From: Panopea generosa
Taxonomy: Eukaryota > Mollusca > Bivalvia > Adapedonta > Hiatellidae
Assembly: GCA_029582155.1 (NCBI GenBank)
Contig: CM055899.1
Location: forward strand, 79,263,219-79,327,218
Length of the DNA: 64,000 nucleotides
Direction of reading: 5' to 3'
Positions 34,184 to 46,571 of this stretch are shown here, piece after piece (the first letter of the stretch is position 1; every line of letters starts with the position of its first letter). The translations under genes and the position numbers were made by a program. Below the pieces are notes generated by a model that had not been told where the DNA came from, ran no database searches, and saw only the letters and a program-made list of their open reading frames with translations.

Positions 34184-36425
34184 ACAAGAGGCCCAAGAGG
34201 GCCTGAGGATGCTCTACTGACTCATAGTGGCCATAGCACTTTTTGAAATTCTACTATGCATAGAAACACCGGGCGGGGTCATTTTTAAATCTAGGGACAC
34301 CATTTGAACAAATCTAACAAAACTATAGTTGGTCATCATTACTACATAAACATTTTGAAAATCTGTTGGACCGTTCATGAGAAGAAGATTTTTTAAGTTT
34401 TGGACTATTTTTAGTATTAGTGGCCATCTTGAATTTTAGACAGAAAAAATAAATCTTTTGTATAGTCTCCTATGCAATAGAAACATCCATGTGAAGTTTC
34501 AGTTTAATTGGCCTAGTGGTTTCAGAATAAATGAAAAAAAAAGAGAATTTTCTGTTTTCCAACAGTATTTCTATGTAAAATTCTAAGTCCCCTTACAGGG
34601 CTCCTACACTTAGGGATAATTTATATCAAATATGTACAAATCTGTCATACCGGTTCATAAGAAAACAATTTTACTAATTCCCAATTTGTACCCTTTTGGG
34701 GCCCCTTCTGACCCATTTAGACATAGGAACCCATTCATTTTTACAAATCTTAACCTCCTTTACCTAACAATGCTTTAGTGAAGATATAGGGAAAATTATT
34801 GCCATTTAAAAAAAAAAAAAAATATATTATATTGACATGTGTCCCCTAATTGAACTCTCGGGGCAGGGTCATTTTTAACCCTAGGGACACCATTTGAACA
34901 AATCTAACAGAACTGTAGTTGGTCATAATTACAACATAAACATTTTGAAAATATGTTGGGCCGTTCATGAGAAGATTTTTAAGTTTTGGACTATTCTTAG
35001 TAACAGCGGCCATCTTTAATTTCAGGTCGAAAAAAAAAAATCTTCTGTATAGTCTCCTATGCAATAGAAACACTCATGTGAAGTTTCAGTTTGAACTGGC
35101 CTAGCGTTTTAAGAACAGATGAAAGAAAAAGAGAATTTTCTGTTTTCCCATAGTATCCCTATGTAAAATTCTAAGTCCCCTTACAGGGCCCCTATAAATT
35201 TTAGCCCCTAAATTCTTATCTGCAATCAAACCCCTACACAAAAGGATAATTTATGCAAAATATGAACAGATCTGACATACTGGTTCTTAAGAAAACGAAT
35301 TTAGTAATTCCCAATTTTTACCCTTTCGGGGCCCCTCCTGACCCCTTTAGACATAGGAACCCAGTCATTTTTACAAATCTGAACCTCCTTCACCAAACAA
35401 TGCTTCTGTGAAGATATAGGCAAAATCATTTCCATTTTAAAAAAAAAATAAAAAAAAAATATTATAATGACACGTGTCCCATAATTGAACCCTCGGGGCG
35501 GGTTCATATTTAACCCTAGGGACACCATTTGAACAAATCTAACAAAACTTTAGTTGGTCATCATTACTACATAAACATTTTGAAAATCTGTTGGGCCGTT
35601 CATGAGAAGAAGATTTTTTAAGTTTTGGACTATTTTTAGTAATGGCGGCCATCTTGAATTTCAGATCGAAAAAAAAAAAATCTTCTGTATAGTCTCCTAT
35701 GCAATAGAAACACCCATGTGAAGTTTCAGTTTAATTGACCTAGCGGTTTAAGAACAGATGAAAGAAAAAGAGAATTTTCTGTTTTCCCATAGTATCCCTA
35801 TGTAGAATTCTAAGTCCCCTTACAGGGCCCCTATAAATTTTAGCCCCCTAAATTTTTATCTGCAATCAAACCCCTACACATAGGGATAATTTATGCAAAA
35901 TATGAACAAATCTGACATACCGGTTGTTAAGAAAACGAATTTAGTAATTCCCAATTTTTACCCTTTCGGGGCCCCTCCTGACCCCTTAAGACATAGGAAC
36001 CCAGTCATTTCTGCAAATCTGAACCTCCTTCACCAAACAATGCTTCTGTGAAGATATAGGCAAAATTATTTCCATTTAAAAAAAAAAATATATATATTAT
36101 AATGACATGTGTCCCCTAATTGAACCCTTGGGGCGGGGTCATATTTAACCCTAGGGACACCATTTGAACAAATCTAACAAAACTTTAGTTGGTCATCATT
36201 ACTACATAAACATTTTGAAAATCTGTTGGACCGTTCATGAGAAGAAGATTTTTTAAGTTTTGGACTATATTTAGTAATGGCGGCCATCTTGAATTTCAGA
36301 TCGAAGTTTCAATTTAATTTGCCTTGTGGTTTCAGAGAAAGTGCTGCTAACAGACGTCAGACGACGGACGACAGACAACGCGCCATCACATAAGCACTTC
36401 TGGCCTTTGGCCATTAGAGCTAAAA
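34184..36425 (+). mobile_element. Helitron-like nonautonomous element H2
   Basis: Starts ACAAGAGGCCCAAGAGGGCC and ends TGGCCTTTGGCCATTAGAGC-TAAAA. It is the inverted counterpart of H1 with about 3.5 internal units of 585-640 bp, marked by AAGTTTTGGACTATTTTTAG recurring near 34395, 34980, 35618 and 36252. A CAGACGTCAGACGACGGACG microsatellite lies before the 3' end. No coding capacity. Confidence 0.72.
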
Positions 36426-37908
36426 ACTCACCTGTGAGTCTTCAGCTTATTTTTAAATTTATTTAAGCGAACTTATAAAAGTCAATAATCAACAATGCAT
36501 GGATGGTAGACACCGGGTAATCACAAAAGCTCATATTTGAGTGAGGAAAATATTTGTTTAGTAACCATGGTTACCTGTAATGAACATTCAGTTGATTACA
36601 TGAATTCCCTGGTATCAATATAGTAAGTATACATGTAAAGCTTCAATGTTTCAATGACTTTGACCTTCTGCCCCAAAAATCCATAAAGGTCAAAATGGTG
36701 TCCCAACTGAACTTCATTAGTGCGACTTGGTGAGGGGTTCCTATGGTGATGAGCAAAGTTATGTGCTATCGGTCAGGGAGCAAACTTACAAAGATAGAAA
36801 TATGCAACTCCAAATATGAAATTTGATTCATTTTACAGAATTATGCATAAAACATAGAATTATTTATAAAACATACAGAATTATTCAACTGACCAGACAC
36901 TAGAATGACTTTCACTCCCCCCACTGGCCACGTGTCTTTTTTTGTCCAAGTCGGTACATGTAGTGTTTACTCAAGACATACATGTAGTTGGCTTGTCTAA
37001 GGAAAATGTCAGTCAGCAACTTGATCAGATTATCAACTTGTTTGATTGACAGCTCGCATCAGGTTAGTTCATAAAGCACAGGAAATTATCCATATAATAA
37101 TTCATAAAACAGGTAGCTATTATCCATAAAATACAGGAATTTATTTTATCCATGAAACAGATAATTATTCATAACACACAGGGAATTGAACAGAATAAGA
37201 GAAACCGGGCATTGTTTTACAGTTTTATTGCAGTTTGATCATTCATATAGAAACAAAATCATAGCAAACTTTTAATACTACAAAGATATCAAAATAAACC
37301 CATTTTTTTATTTTGGTATAAAAGTAAGTAGAGCATTTATAAAAAATGAGAATGAAAATGAACATAAATGCAAGACTTGTGCCTTATTATTACTAAATTG
37401 GGGTCTCTGATTTCAAATCTCTTTTTAATTCATATCAAAACTCACTAAACAAGAATTGACTAAACTCACTTGCAGAATGGCACTTTTAAAAGAAAATATC
37501 CTGAGATCACATTCTTTTCTTTTAAGTTTTACTACATGTATTTATTATTACTTCATAAAATTTAAAGTTTTAAGTCTCAAGTCCGATATTCAGTCTCATG
37601 TGTTTAGGCACTGTTGTCTATCTTGCAAAGTTTTAAAGAGGATATATATATATATATTAAACTTCCATAATCATCAGAAACTAATTTTGTTTTAAGTTAA
37701 ACAAGAAAATAACATAATTATGTCCCTTACACATAAAAATCAATAAGCACTTATTTATGATTCAAATATCGCCCCCATTTAGAGGTAAAATGCCAAGTAT
37801 ATATGATAATAGAAGACACATACAAGTAACACCTTTAACCTCTAAGGGGTTGACTAACACAATTATGATGGTCACATAAAGTACAAATACATGCTTAATG
37901 CCATAATA
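36426..37908. other. Intergenic, no gene seen
   Basis: AT-rich with a small fragment (about 36650-36780) that resembles noncoding repeats (GACCTTCTGCCCCAAAAATC, AGCAAAGTTATG). The 79-codon frame near 37456 is not supported. Confidence 0.45.
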
Positions 37909-38095
37909 CAGTCAAACCTGTCTTAAACAGCCAGTCGAGAGAAGTAGGAGCTAAAATGGTCTTTTAAGTTCAAGACAGGTTGTTGCTTGATACAGGTTAG
38001 TTTGCTTTGAAAGCATAGAAATGGGTAATTGGAATTGTGGCTGCTTGAGACAAGTGGCTGCTAAATGGAGGTGACCAATATAACAGGTTTTACTG
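37909..38095. mobile_element. MITE family E, best copy, 187 bp
   Basis: Flanked by TA on both sides. Ends CAGTCAAACCTGTCTTAA and ACAGGTTTTACTG are inverted repeats; the interior repeats the words CAAGACAGGTTGTTGC and GAGACAAGTGGCTGC. The TA target and CAGT start suit a Tc1/mariner or pogo-driven MITE (inference). Confidence 0.85.
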
Positions 38096-38496
38096 TAATA
38101 ACATTGTCATCATCCATGTTGTGCTGTCATTAAAATATAAGCATTTACATTTTAATTCCTTTTACTATCGTGCATTGCACAGTTATTTATTAAACTAGAT
38201 TTTACTGGAATAAGCAGCAATACAAACTTAAAACATTAAACAAATGAAGACTGTTTGTACAACTGTTGTAGCACTTGTAGTATAAGGAAACTATTACACA
38301 CGAGAGCCACTTACCATCTACACATATATACAGCTACATATAACAAACTATAAATATAAACCGCTTACTTACAATGACCAGATTACACGTATGTGCAGTT
38401 TACATGGTGTGTTTAATGTTTCATGTAGCTGTGTGAAGCTCCAATTTAGATATGAATAACTGTAAAATCATATATTTTTCACAGTGATTATATTTG

Positions 38497-38772
38497 TCTG
38501 ATAGAATATTTAGCAAGATTTTTATGTCATTGAGGACTAACAGATGACCTGATAAATTAACCACTCTTTCCTGAAAGGTTAACCAGTACTCAAACACACC
38601 AATCTCTGCATGTAACTGATACCTCTCCCACTTAAACAGGGGTGCAAGACAGGTGACAATGAGACGCAAAGTGGTACATCAATCATCATGGCGACTGTGG
38701 CCGGGCAGGGAATTGAACTCACGACCCTGGAATGATAGTTGGACGTGCTGCTGAACTAACCGCGACTGGCAA
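38497..38772 (-). mobile_element. SINE family B, near full length
   Basis: On the - strand: head with GTTAGTTCAGCAGCACGTCC, B-box-like GAGTTCAATTCCC, body CACTTTGCGTCTCATTGTCA and tail GATGACATAAAAATCTTGC. Intergenic between the two gene ends. Confidence 0.8.
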
Positions 38773-39819
38773 CTAAAATGCATTGAAATCTTGGATTGTA
38801 TATCTTAAAAAATAAAATTTTATATCGGGTAACTTGCTAAGAAAGTAATACAATGAACTACTGTCAGTTTTTTTCTTTCATAGCAGACTGATTTAATGTT
38901 TCACAACATGTAGGTAATGGTTTATGTCATTAAAAGTCAGATAAGATGAAAACAATATGATGATGACCACTGTTTATTATATAGAATATCATGTCCTTGA
39001 CTTCAATGTAATCTAAAACAACATTATCAATTAAGTTCGGACTTGAGGATTTTCTGATGTAAGACAAAAAATCAGTTTTCAGTGTGCAAAAAGCATCTTA
39101 TATATGAGTAAGGATCCAAGTAGTAATCCAAACTTTCAAGTCACAAAGAAGCAAAAACTGTTTCTGAATTGTATACGCCCTTTTCTAGGACTTGTAATCC
39201 AACCATGTAAAACAAATATGATATAATAAATTATTCGCTATCCACTAACAACAACAAAAATAGAGGTTATATTAACATGTGCCTATGTACAACCATGAGC
39301 CTTTCATTTTAACCTAAAAAAAGAAAATTTGAAAATTTTTGAATGGTTTCATATTTATTTTTAAAGTGAACATAATTTAATAACAATACTTATGCTGGGT
39401 CTACTACCATGTTGATTTGAAATCAACTCTAAATGAGGTAAAGACCTGTCAGTTATCCATATATTATAAAAAAACAAAACAGAAAAACACTTAAATGAAT
39501 ATTGGTGAAAATGAAGCCCAAACTGCTTCTTAATGTTCACAATGTGAACTCGCCAAGCATTTGAACACATCTCTCACATAGTCACAACTATCTACATCAA
39601 ATATCTACACCCATGATCTATTTACAAATGTCTTTTATGATAATGATAGTTTTCTCTGTCACCTGACAGAAATGCATAATGCAACCATGAAATAAAGCTT
39701 ATTAAAAAAAACTTGGTACAGATATGCAATATCTATTATGCACTCATGCAACCATTATTGTTGAGGGTTAACAATCAAAAGTTTCTAGATTTGTAAATGT
39801 CATAATGATATTTTATTTT
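38773..39819. other. Intergenic, no gene seen
   Basis: AT-rich, no supported gene or repeat family. Confidence 0.45.
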
Positions 39820-40064
39820 TTGAATGGGGTTTAACGCCATTTCCAACATCTTTCATGTTACATGTATATATGGCATATCCAGTTTTTTTCGTTGAAGAAG
39901 ACCTCAGAATGAATCTGAGTGGAATCTGCCCTTCCAAAAGCAACTGGCAAACTTTCTCACATAATATTTTTTGGAGCGAACAGGACTTGAACCTACAACC
40001 TTGACAGTGAGAGGTGAAAATGATCTTGAGACGGTGCCTTAGACCACTTGGCCACAGAGGACCT
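39820..40064 (-). mobile_element. SINE family A, near full length
   Basis: On the - strand: head GGTCCTCTGTGGCCAAGTGG, B-box region GGTTCAAGTCCTGT, body AGTTTGCCAGTTGCTTTTGG, GGATATGCCATATATACATG and tail GGCGTTAAACCCCATTC. Confidence 0.85.
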
Positions 40065-40117
40065 TTCATAATGATATAAATTACTTGTAGATCCTGCTGA
40101 GCAGGACATTCACATGG

Positions 40118-40408
40118 TAATGTCATTATTACAGCACTTTATCATACCACTCCATCTCAATTCACAAGTAGATGTCATTACCATATTACTAAATGACTTT
40201 ATCATGCACCTAAATAAGACCTTAATGTCATTACTGTACTTTATCAAGCACCTAATAAGACCGTAATGTCATTATTATACCACTTAATCACGCACCTAGG
40301 TAAGACCTCAATGTCATTACTGTACCACTTCAGCAAGTTAACTTTATCAAATATATGTAAACAAGATTTTAATGTCTTTACTGTACCACTTGATCAAGTG
40401 TGTTTCAA
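40118..40408. repeat. Degenerate tandem repeat, 45-60 bp
   Basis: About five loose units built on AATGTCATTACTGTACCACT followed by TTATCA and AGCACCTA and AAGACC. Just downstream of the SPT6 3' end. Not coding. Confidence 0.7.
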
Positions 40409-40621
40409 TTTCTTATTTCAATACCTTATCTCAGAACTGCTGTGTGGAAACATATACATGTATGTGAATGTTTTGAAAAAACACTCCCGGAATCATCACA
40501 ATGTTTAGAAAGTCAAGCCTTATAAGACCTGCAATGCAAATATTTTGAAAAGTCACGCACTACTTTATTCATAAACACTGAAACTTTTTGTACTTGTGAA
40601 GTTGTTTGAGATTAGCTCAGG

Positions 40622-40627
40622 TTTATT
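40622..40627 (-). promoter_or_regulatory. Candidate SPT6 polyadenylation signal
   Basis: AATAAA on the - strand, about 110 bases past the SPT6 stop codon, a normal distance. A second one lies at 40564-40569. Confidence 0.5.
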
Positions 40628-40736
40628 TTTACATTTGAAAGAGTGAATTTGAAATGTAATGTTCCATTATACATAGTTCAACTGCTTGAACATTTTTTGA
40701 GTTTTTCACACATGAAGCATCTTCGGGAAGAATTTA

Positions 40737-40924
40737 CTATCTCTCATCAAACAGTGGTGTGGCATCCCCTGCAGGTGACTGCTCCATTCTGCCACGAGGC
40801 GACTGTCTCACAGCAGGACTCTGTCCACTGCGTGGGGTACCTGGTGCCATCTTTTTATGTTTAGCCCACATTTCTGCTGCCTTCGCCCAGTCAGTACCGG
40901 CACTGCTCCCAGACTTGGAAGATC
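40737..40924 (-). CDS. SUPT6H: SPT6 last exon (f887-f948, stop)
   Basis: GSSKSGSSAGTDWAKAAEMW, then PRSGQSPAVRQSPRGRMEQS and GDATPLFDER-stop. TDWAKAAEMW matches the IDWGKMAEQW element and GDATPLLDE the terminal motif of animal SPT6. Acceptor TTCTAG. Confidence 0.95.
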
Positions 40925-41681
40925 CTAGAACAGGAAGAAAAATAGAATCTAATTCAAACTGTTGAAACTTCAAACAACTAGTTCACCTGATTTCACTTGT
41001 TTCTTCTTTTTTTTGAATTTTGAATGGACTAAACATTGAAGAACTTGTAGATGAGAAAATGATTTTTGAAAAATTAAAAAAATTCTCCCCATTTGGGACT
41101 TTGCTGACTGTTATGGATACCAAATCAACTATAAAGGACTCAACTTTTATGACTAAACTATACTGCAGATTTCATCATGATTAAAACAATCCCTAAAATA
41201 GATGAGAAAAAGAAAATTTACTGACTTCACATAACTATATTTATACGGAAAAATCAATATGTCCTTAATGAAACCTAGCCCATATATTTGAACAAAATTT
41301 AAAACCCTTATTGATTGGGAACACATACCAAATATGAACGAATCTGAGAAAAGATTTTTGAATATTCATAATTGTATCCCCTTTTTCAGCCCCTGCAGAC
41401 CCCTTATGGATATTAAATCTCCTTTGAATGACTCAGTCTCAACTACTATGACTAAACAATAATTTAAACATCTACATAATTAAAATATTACCTAAATAAA
41501 TTGAAAATTAAAAAGGGTCATAACTTCTGTAATTTCAGTATTTTTGAAACACCTACTCATACGAATCTACACTAAATATGAACAAATTTGGCTGGTAGGT
41601 TCCTAAGGATAAAATTTCACAAGAAAACACAAATAATTTCACCTTTCAATAAAACAGCAAAAGAAAGCAAAACATATTTAC

Positions 41682-41853
41682 CTGATTGAGATTGCCCACT
41701 GCTTCTTGGTGTTCTCCCACTTGGTGTGGCTCCTGGCCATTGTGATCTGGGAGTGGGCTGATAGGATGGTGTTGCTGCTGATGGGGTACCAGACGAGTTC
41801 TGCTTATTGTAAGATGGAGTCATCATGGGTGTGGCCCCGTGTGGATTCTGTGG
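41682..41853 (-). CDS. SUPT6H: SPT6 exon, SP/TP tail (f830-f887)
   Basis: PQNPHGATPMMTPSYNKQNS then TP-rich sequence. ATPMMTPSY matches ATPLMTPSY of vertebrate SPT6. Such TP sites are CDK targets in the family. Acceptor TTCTAG, donor GTAAAT. Confidence 0.93.
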
Positions 41854-42021
41854 CTAGAAAAATAATATAAGGTTATTTGTGTGTTGTGTACAATTCCAGT
41901 TTGAAACGTATCAATGTTTTAATACACTGCCTGTACTTATGTGAGGGACGATCAAAAAGATTCCAAAAAATGTATATATAAAACTATTTTTATTTTAAGT
42001 ATATTTTCTGTAATATTTCCG

Positions 42022-43336
42022 CATAATATTGATACAATACTGCTGTAAACTACATAATATTGATACAATACTGCTGTAAACTATGCAATATTGATAGAAT
42101 ACTGCTGTAAACTAAACAATATTGATACAATACTGCTGTACAACATTGATACAATACTGCTGTAAACTACAAAATATTGATACAATACTGCTGTGAACTA
42201 CATAATATTGATACAATACTGCTGTAAACTATGCAATATTGATAGAATACTGCTGTAAACTAAACAATATTGATACAATACTGCTGTACAACATTGATAC
42301 AATACTGCTGTGAACTACATAACATTGATACAATACTGCTGTGAACTACATAATATTGATACAATACTGCTGTAAACTATGCAATATTGATAGAATACAG
42401 CTGTTAACTAAACAATATTGATACAATACTGCTGTAAACTACACAACATTGATACAATAATGTTGTAAACTCCATAACATTGATACAATACTGCTGTAAA
42501 CTACATAACATTGATACAAAACTGCTGTAAACTACATATCAGTGATACACTATAGCTGTAAACTACATACTATTGATACAATAATATATTACAACTACAT
42601 AACATTGATACAATACTGCTGTAAACTACATAATACTGCTGTAAACTACATAGCATTGATACACTATAGCTGCAAACTACATACTATTGATACAATAATG
42701 CTGTAAACTACATAACATTGGCACAATAATGCTGTAAACTACATAATATTGATATAATATTGCTGTAAACTACATAACATTGATACACTTAAGCTGTAAA
42801 CTACATCTTAATGATACAATAATGTTGTAAACTACATAGCATTGATACAATACTGCTGTAAACTATAGCTGTAAACTACATAACATTGATACAATACTGT
42901 TATAAACTATATAACACTGATACAATACTGCTGTAAACTACATCTTAATGATACAATAATGTTGTTAACTACATAGCATTGATACAATACTGCTGTAAAC
43001 TATAGCTGTAAAGTACATAACATTGATACAATACTGTTATAAACTACATAACATTGATAAAATACTGCTGTAAACTATATAACACTGATACAATAATGTT
43101 GTAAACTACATAGCATTGATACAATACTGCTGTAAACTATAGCTGTAAACTACATAACATTGATACAATACTGTTATAAACTACATAACATTGATAAAAT
43201 ACTGCTGTAAACTATATAACACTGATACAATACTGCTGTAAACTACCTAACATTGATACAATACTGCTGTAAACTACATAACATTGATACAATACTGCTG
43301 TAAACTACATAACATTGATATAATACTGCTGTAAAG
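42022..43336. repeat. 31-bp minisatellite in SPT6 intron
   Basis: Unit AACTACATAACATTGATACA plus ATACTGCTGTA, about 40 copies with 19-20 bp partial units (for example AACTATAGCTGT) that form larger repeating blocks, such as near 42840-43010 and 43085-43170. Confidence 0.94.
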
Positions 43337-43436
43337 TTACCACTTTAATTATTCTGTCAATGTGGGAAGCAAAAATAAATTTATGGAAGCCAAGTATGGG
43401 TATAAGACATGTATGCTTGTCTATTTTTTTTAATAC

Positions 43437-43615
43437 TCATCATCATCTTTATGCCATCAAACGATCAGTTAACCTAACCACTCTTTCCTGGGATCCTGGA
43501 AGGTTAACCAGTACTTGAACACACCTATTTCCGCAAGTAGCTGATCACTTTCCCGCTTGAATTGGCAGTGAGAGTGAATGACAATGAGATGCAATGTCGT
43601 ACATAAATAATCATG
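43437..43615 (-). mobile_element. SINE family B, headless copy
   Basis: On the - strand: TTCAAGCGGGAAAGTGATCA, GTACTGGTTAACCTTCCAGG and GATGGCATAAAGATG. SPT6 intron. Confidence 0.78.
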
Positions 43616-44194
43616 AATGTGTACATGTCAAATCTTTGTCTTAAATATGACCATTCTTTCTCAAGAAAACTACAAAATTTTATTGAAGAGCGCTGCTCCG
43701 TATTATTTTTTGACTGCAACATGGATGTGAAGACACACTTGATGTAACGATACCAACTGACACTATGTACAATATACATTGTCACTGTATTCATGTTTCA
43801 TATATACAGAAATCGTTGGATACCCACATGTGACCCATTTCGATACTCTCTATTTATCACCCATGGGACATTACACTAGTTTTACAGCATTTCTACCAAG
43901 CCACGATGCAACCATATGGTTGGTTCCTTCACAATTTCATAAAGGGAACGTTATCCAATAGCAACACTAGTTTCATGTAAATGCCGTTTTGATAAGACGT
44001 TAATGTTAGCTGTATTTTGTTCTGCTCTGTTCAAATAAAATTATTCAGAGCTAGCGTATTTTCCCACGGGTGATGGATGAAGAGTATTGGAAATATTAGA
44101 ACCTTGATTCTCTAAGGTGGATCTGAGTTTTGTTTTTTTCAATTAAGTTTAGTCTAAGCTTATTTATATTAATTTTATTTTATACAAATCATGC

Positions 44195-44345
44195 TCAAAG
44201 TCTACCTTGGTAGAACCAGTATTAAGCACATGCGGAAAAAGTCTCCGCTCAAGAACAACATACAAGGTCGTGGCGCAGGATCAAACCCACGACTCTCCGA
44301 TCCTAGGTTTGGTGCTCTACAACTTGACCATGCAATTCGCATAAG
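44195..44345 (-). mobile_element. SINE family D copy
   Basis: On the - strand: GTTGTAGAGCACCAAACCTA (A-box-like GTAGAGC), B-box-like GGGTTTGATCCTGC, then CTTGAGCGGAGACTTTTTCC and the tail TACTGGTTCTACCAAGGTAG. Same family as 62840-63003. Confidence 0.7.
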
Positions 44346-44469
44346 TGTATTACTTCAGAAGATATGACACTTCTAGCATTGCACAAAAATTCCCAAACAA
44401 ATCACTAAATGTAACTGCATTAACGAACATGCACTGCTACAACACCTTCGCAATTCTGGCTCTGTGTCT

Positions 44470-44620
44470 CTCAGGTACAATCATCATTAAGCACATGCAG
44501 ATAAAGTGTCTTGTTCTGACAAACACACAATACATGGCTGTGGCTGGCAAGCGAACCTGCAACCCTCCAATCGCAGGTCTAACCCTCAATCACAGGCACA
44601 GGACCACATGCTCTACATCA
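44470..44620 (-). mobile_element. SINE family D, second copy
   Basis: On the - strand it has the tRNA-like portion (CAGGTTCGCTTGCC) and TTTATCTGCATGTGCTTAAT, matching the neighbouring copy. A 172-codon + strand frame runs through here and the next SINE; it is repeat translation, not a gene. Confidence 0.6.
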
Positions 44621-44711
44621 AATATACATGTAGTAATGTTATACATACATTGTTCAAATATATGCTTGCTTGGAAAGTCAACTGATTTTGGTTTACTTGA
44701 AAACTTGGTTG

Positions 44712-44892
44712 ACATTGAATGGGGTTTAACGCCAGGAAGACCTCAGAATGAATCTAAGTACAACCACCATCCTTTCACAAGTAACTGGCAAACTTTCTCA
44801 CAGTTTTTGGAACAAGTGAGACTCGAACCTAAGACCTCAGCGGAGAGAGATAAGTGGTCTTGAGAGGCCACCTTAAATTACTCAACTACATA
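44712..44892 (-). mobile_element. SINE family A, internally deleted copy
   Basis: The tail GGCGTTAAACCCCATTCAAT is joined directly to the GAGGTCTTCC region, missing the GGCATATCCAG segment. The B-box region is present (GGTTCGAGTCTC). It ends about 40 bp from the SPT6 exon at 44932. Confidence 0.8.
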
Positions 44893-44931
44893 AATGTATA
44901 ATGAAATAAGCAGACAAACATGTGAACCTAC

Positions 44932-45161
44932 CCTGTAATTCATGCCACCACTGAAGCCACCAGCAAAATTGCTGCTTGATGTTCCCACAGCTGGGGTATG
45001 AGGTGTGAATCCTGTCCTTGGTGTGTAACCTGGGGTGAAGCCACGTGGGGTTACTCCAGGAGTGACTGCAGCAGGGGTTACACCTGCCACCTGGGCAAGA
45101 GTATTGTAGATATTGCTGGGGAGGCCGGCTGCTGCACGCTGAATGGTTGCAGCATCTACGC
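44932..45161 (-). CDS. SUPT6H: SPT6 exon, tail start (f753-f829)
   Basis: GVDAATIQRAAAGLPSNIYN then TLAQVAGVTPAAVTPGVTPR, with repeated TP motifs and a Gly/Ser end (FAGGFSGGMNYR). It aligns with the vertebrate segment after the tandem SH2 ([20 protein letters not shown]). Donor AGG|GTAGGT, phase 0. Confidence 0.92.
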
Positions 45162-45324
45162 CTGTAGACAGAATATATCATAATTATTTACAAAACATTG
45201 GCTGCAGGTTAATTATCAATTATGTAAGCAGGTGAATATTCTATGTAAAGTATTACACACATATGCTTGAAACATAACTTGTAATACAAATGTATACTTT
45301 ATTGTAAAATCATATCCAATTTTT

Positions 45325-45618
45325 TTAATGGTATTTAATGCAATTTTTTAAACACATTTCAGGTTATTTGTGGCATATCCAGTTTTACTGCTGACGTAAG
45401 ACATCAAAATGAATCTGAGTAGAACCACCGTCCTTCTGCAACTGGCAAACCACCGTCCTTCCGCAACTGGCAAACCACCGTCCTTCTGCAACTGGCAAAC
45501 CACCGTCCTTTTTCACATAAAAGCGTTTGGAGCAAGTGGAACTCCAACCTATGACCTTAGTGGTGAAAGGCAAGTGAGCTTGAGGCGGCGCCTCAGACCA
45601 CTTGGCCACAAAGGACTG
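45325..45618 (-). mobile_element. SINE family A with internal 25-bp expansion
   Basis: A near full-length SINE (head GTGGCCAAGTGGTCTGAGG, tail TTGCATTAAATACC) in which the segment CCACCGTCCTTCTGCAACTG-GCAAA is tandemly repeated four times at about 45424-45510. Confidence 0.88.
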
Positions 45619-45839
45619 CTATCATCCCCAATTAAGTAATCAAAATTAACTCATGCATCGGGATATATGAACACCTTACATGTCATCAGTTACTGATAAT
45701 TGAATAAATAAACAATTTTGCTTAAAACAGCAAAACAAGAGCTGATGGAAAATGATGCACTTGACTTTTCAAAAAGTTTGACGTTGTATAAAAACAATAA
45801 CATAATTATTTGTCTAAGTGAAAAAAAGGAATTGTGTTA

Positions 45840-46110
45840 ATATAGTACCAGGCTTCTGTTTCACCAACGTAGATCATTTTTCAAACAGACTCAAATACTT
45901 AAAAACTTGAATATAAGAAAAATAGGTGATAATGATTTCAGACAGGTTCCAGTAAAACTGCATATGGTTATGATATTGACTTTATAATATATAAATATCC
46001 AGTCAAATTTAAGTAAAGTTTTTAAGTATTTAAGTAAAGACTTATCTTTTATTGATAGAGAAAACTTGTATAAAGTTTCCATCAATTCCATTAAAGGAAT
46101 CTAAAGATAT
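45840..46110. repeat. Dispersed repeat of unknown class
   Basis: Shares CAGGCTTCTGTTTCACCA, ACTTAAAAACTTGAAT, CAGGTTCCAGTAAAACTGCA and AAGTATTTAAGTAAA with 63765-64000. No coding capacity, ends undefined. Confidence 0.55.
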
Positions 46111-46320
46111 CCACAGATGCTAGAATACGTAAGAAACTCTTTGAATACTTAAAATAGTAAATAAAATATTAACAACTGATGGAATGTTTAACTCTGCATT
46201 CTAAAAAAAAGAAACACTACTGTCATGACCCTGGTATCCTTGTTGTCTTTGTTGTTCGGTAAAAGTTTTATGTTTAGCTTAAAAGACATAAAACAAAGAA
46301 TTTATTCTTATCATTCTCAC

Positions 46321-46571
46321 CTTGAAGGTTAAAGCTTGGTGTCTGTCCAACCATTGGTGTTCGAGAGCTGCTTGGTGTGCCTGCTATTGGGTCTCGGAAA
46401 TGTTCCTTAAAGTATCTCATCATAGAATTGAGAGAGTGAAACTTTTTCTGCCTGTATCTGAAGCCCTCGGGTGTTATTGTTACATATTCATTCCTGGGTT
46501 TTGTACGAGGCATGTACGCCAGCATAAATTTGCCTGGGTACTGTTTTGATGCACTCAGGAAATACGGAATT
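46321..46571 (-). CDS. SUPT6H: SPT6 exon, C-terminal SH2 (f669-f753)
   Basis: [20 protein letters not shown] then [20 protein letters not shown] and [12 protein letters not shown], then the first tail residues [22 protein letters not shown] is the vertebrate counterpart. Donor GTGAGA. Confidence 0.97.

Noticed and set aside
44345-44863. 172-codon + strand frame
   Set aside because: Runs across a family D SINE and a family A SINE in antisense to SPT6; no protein family signature.
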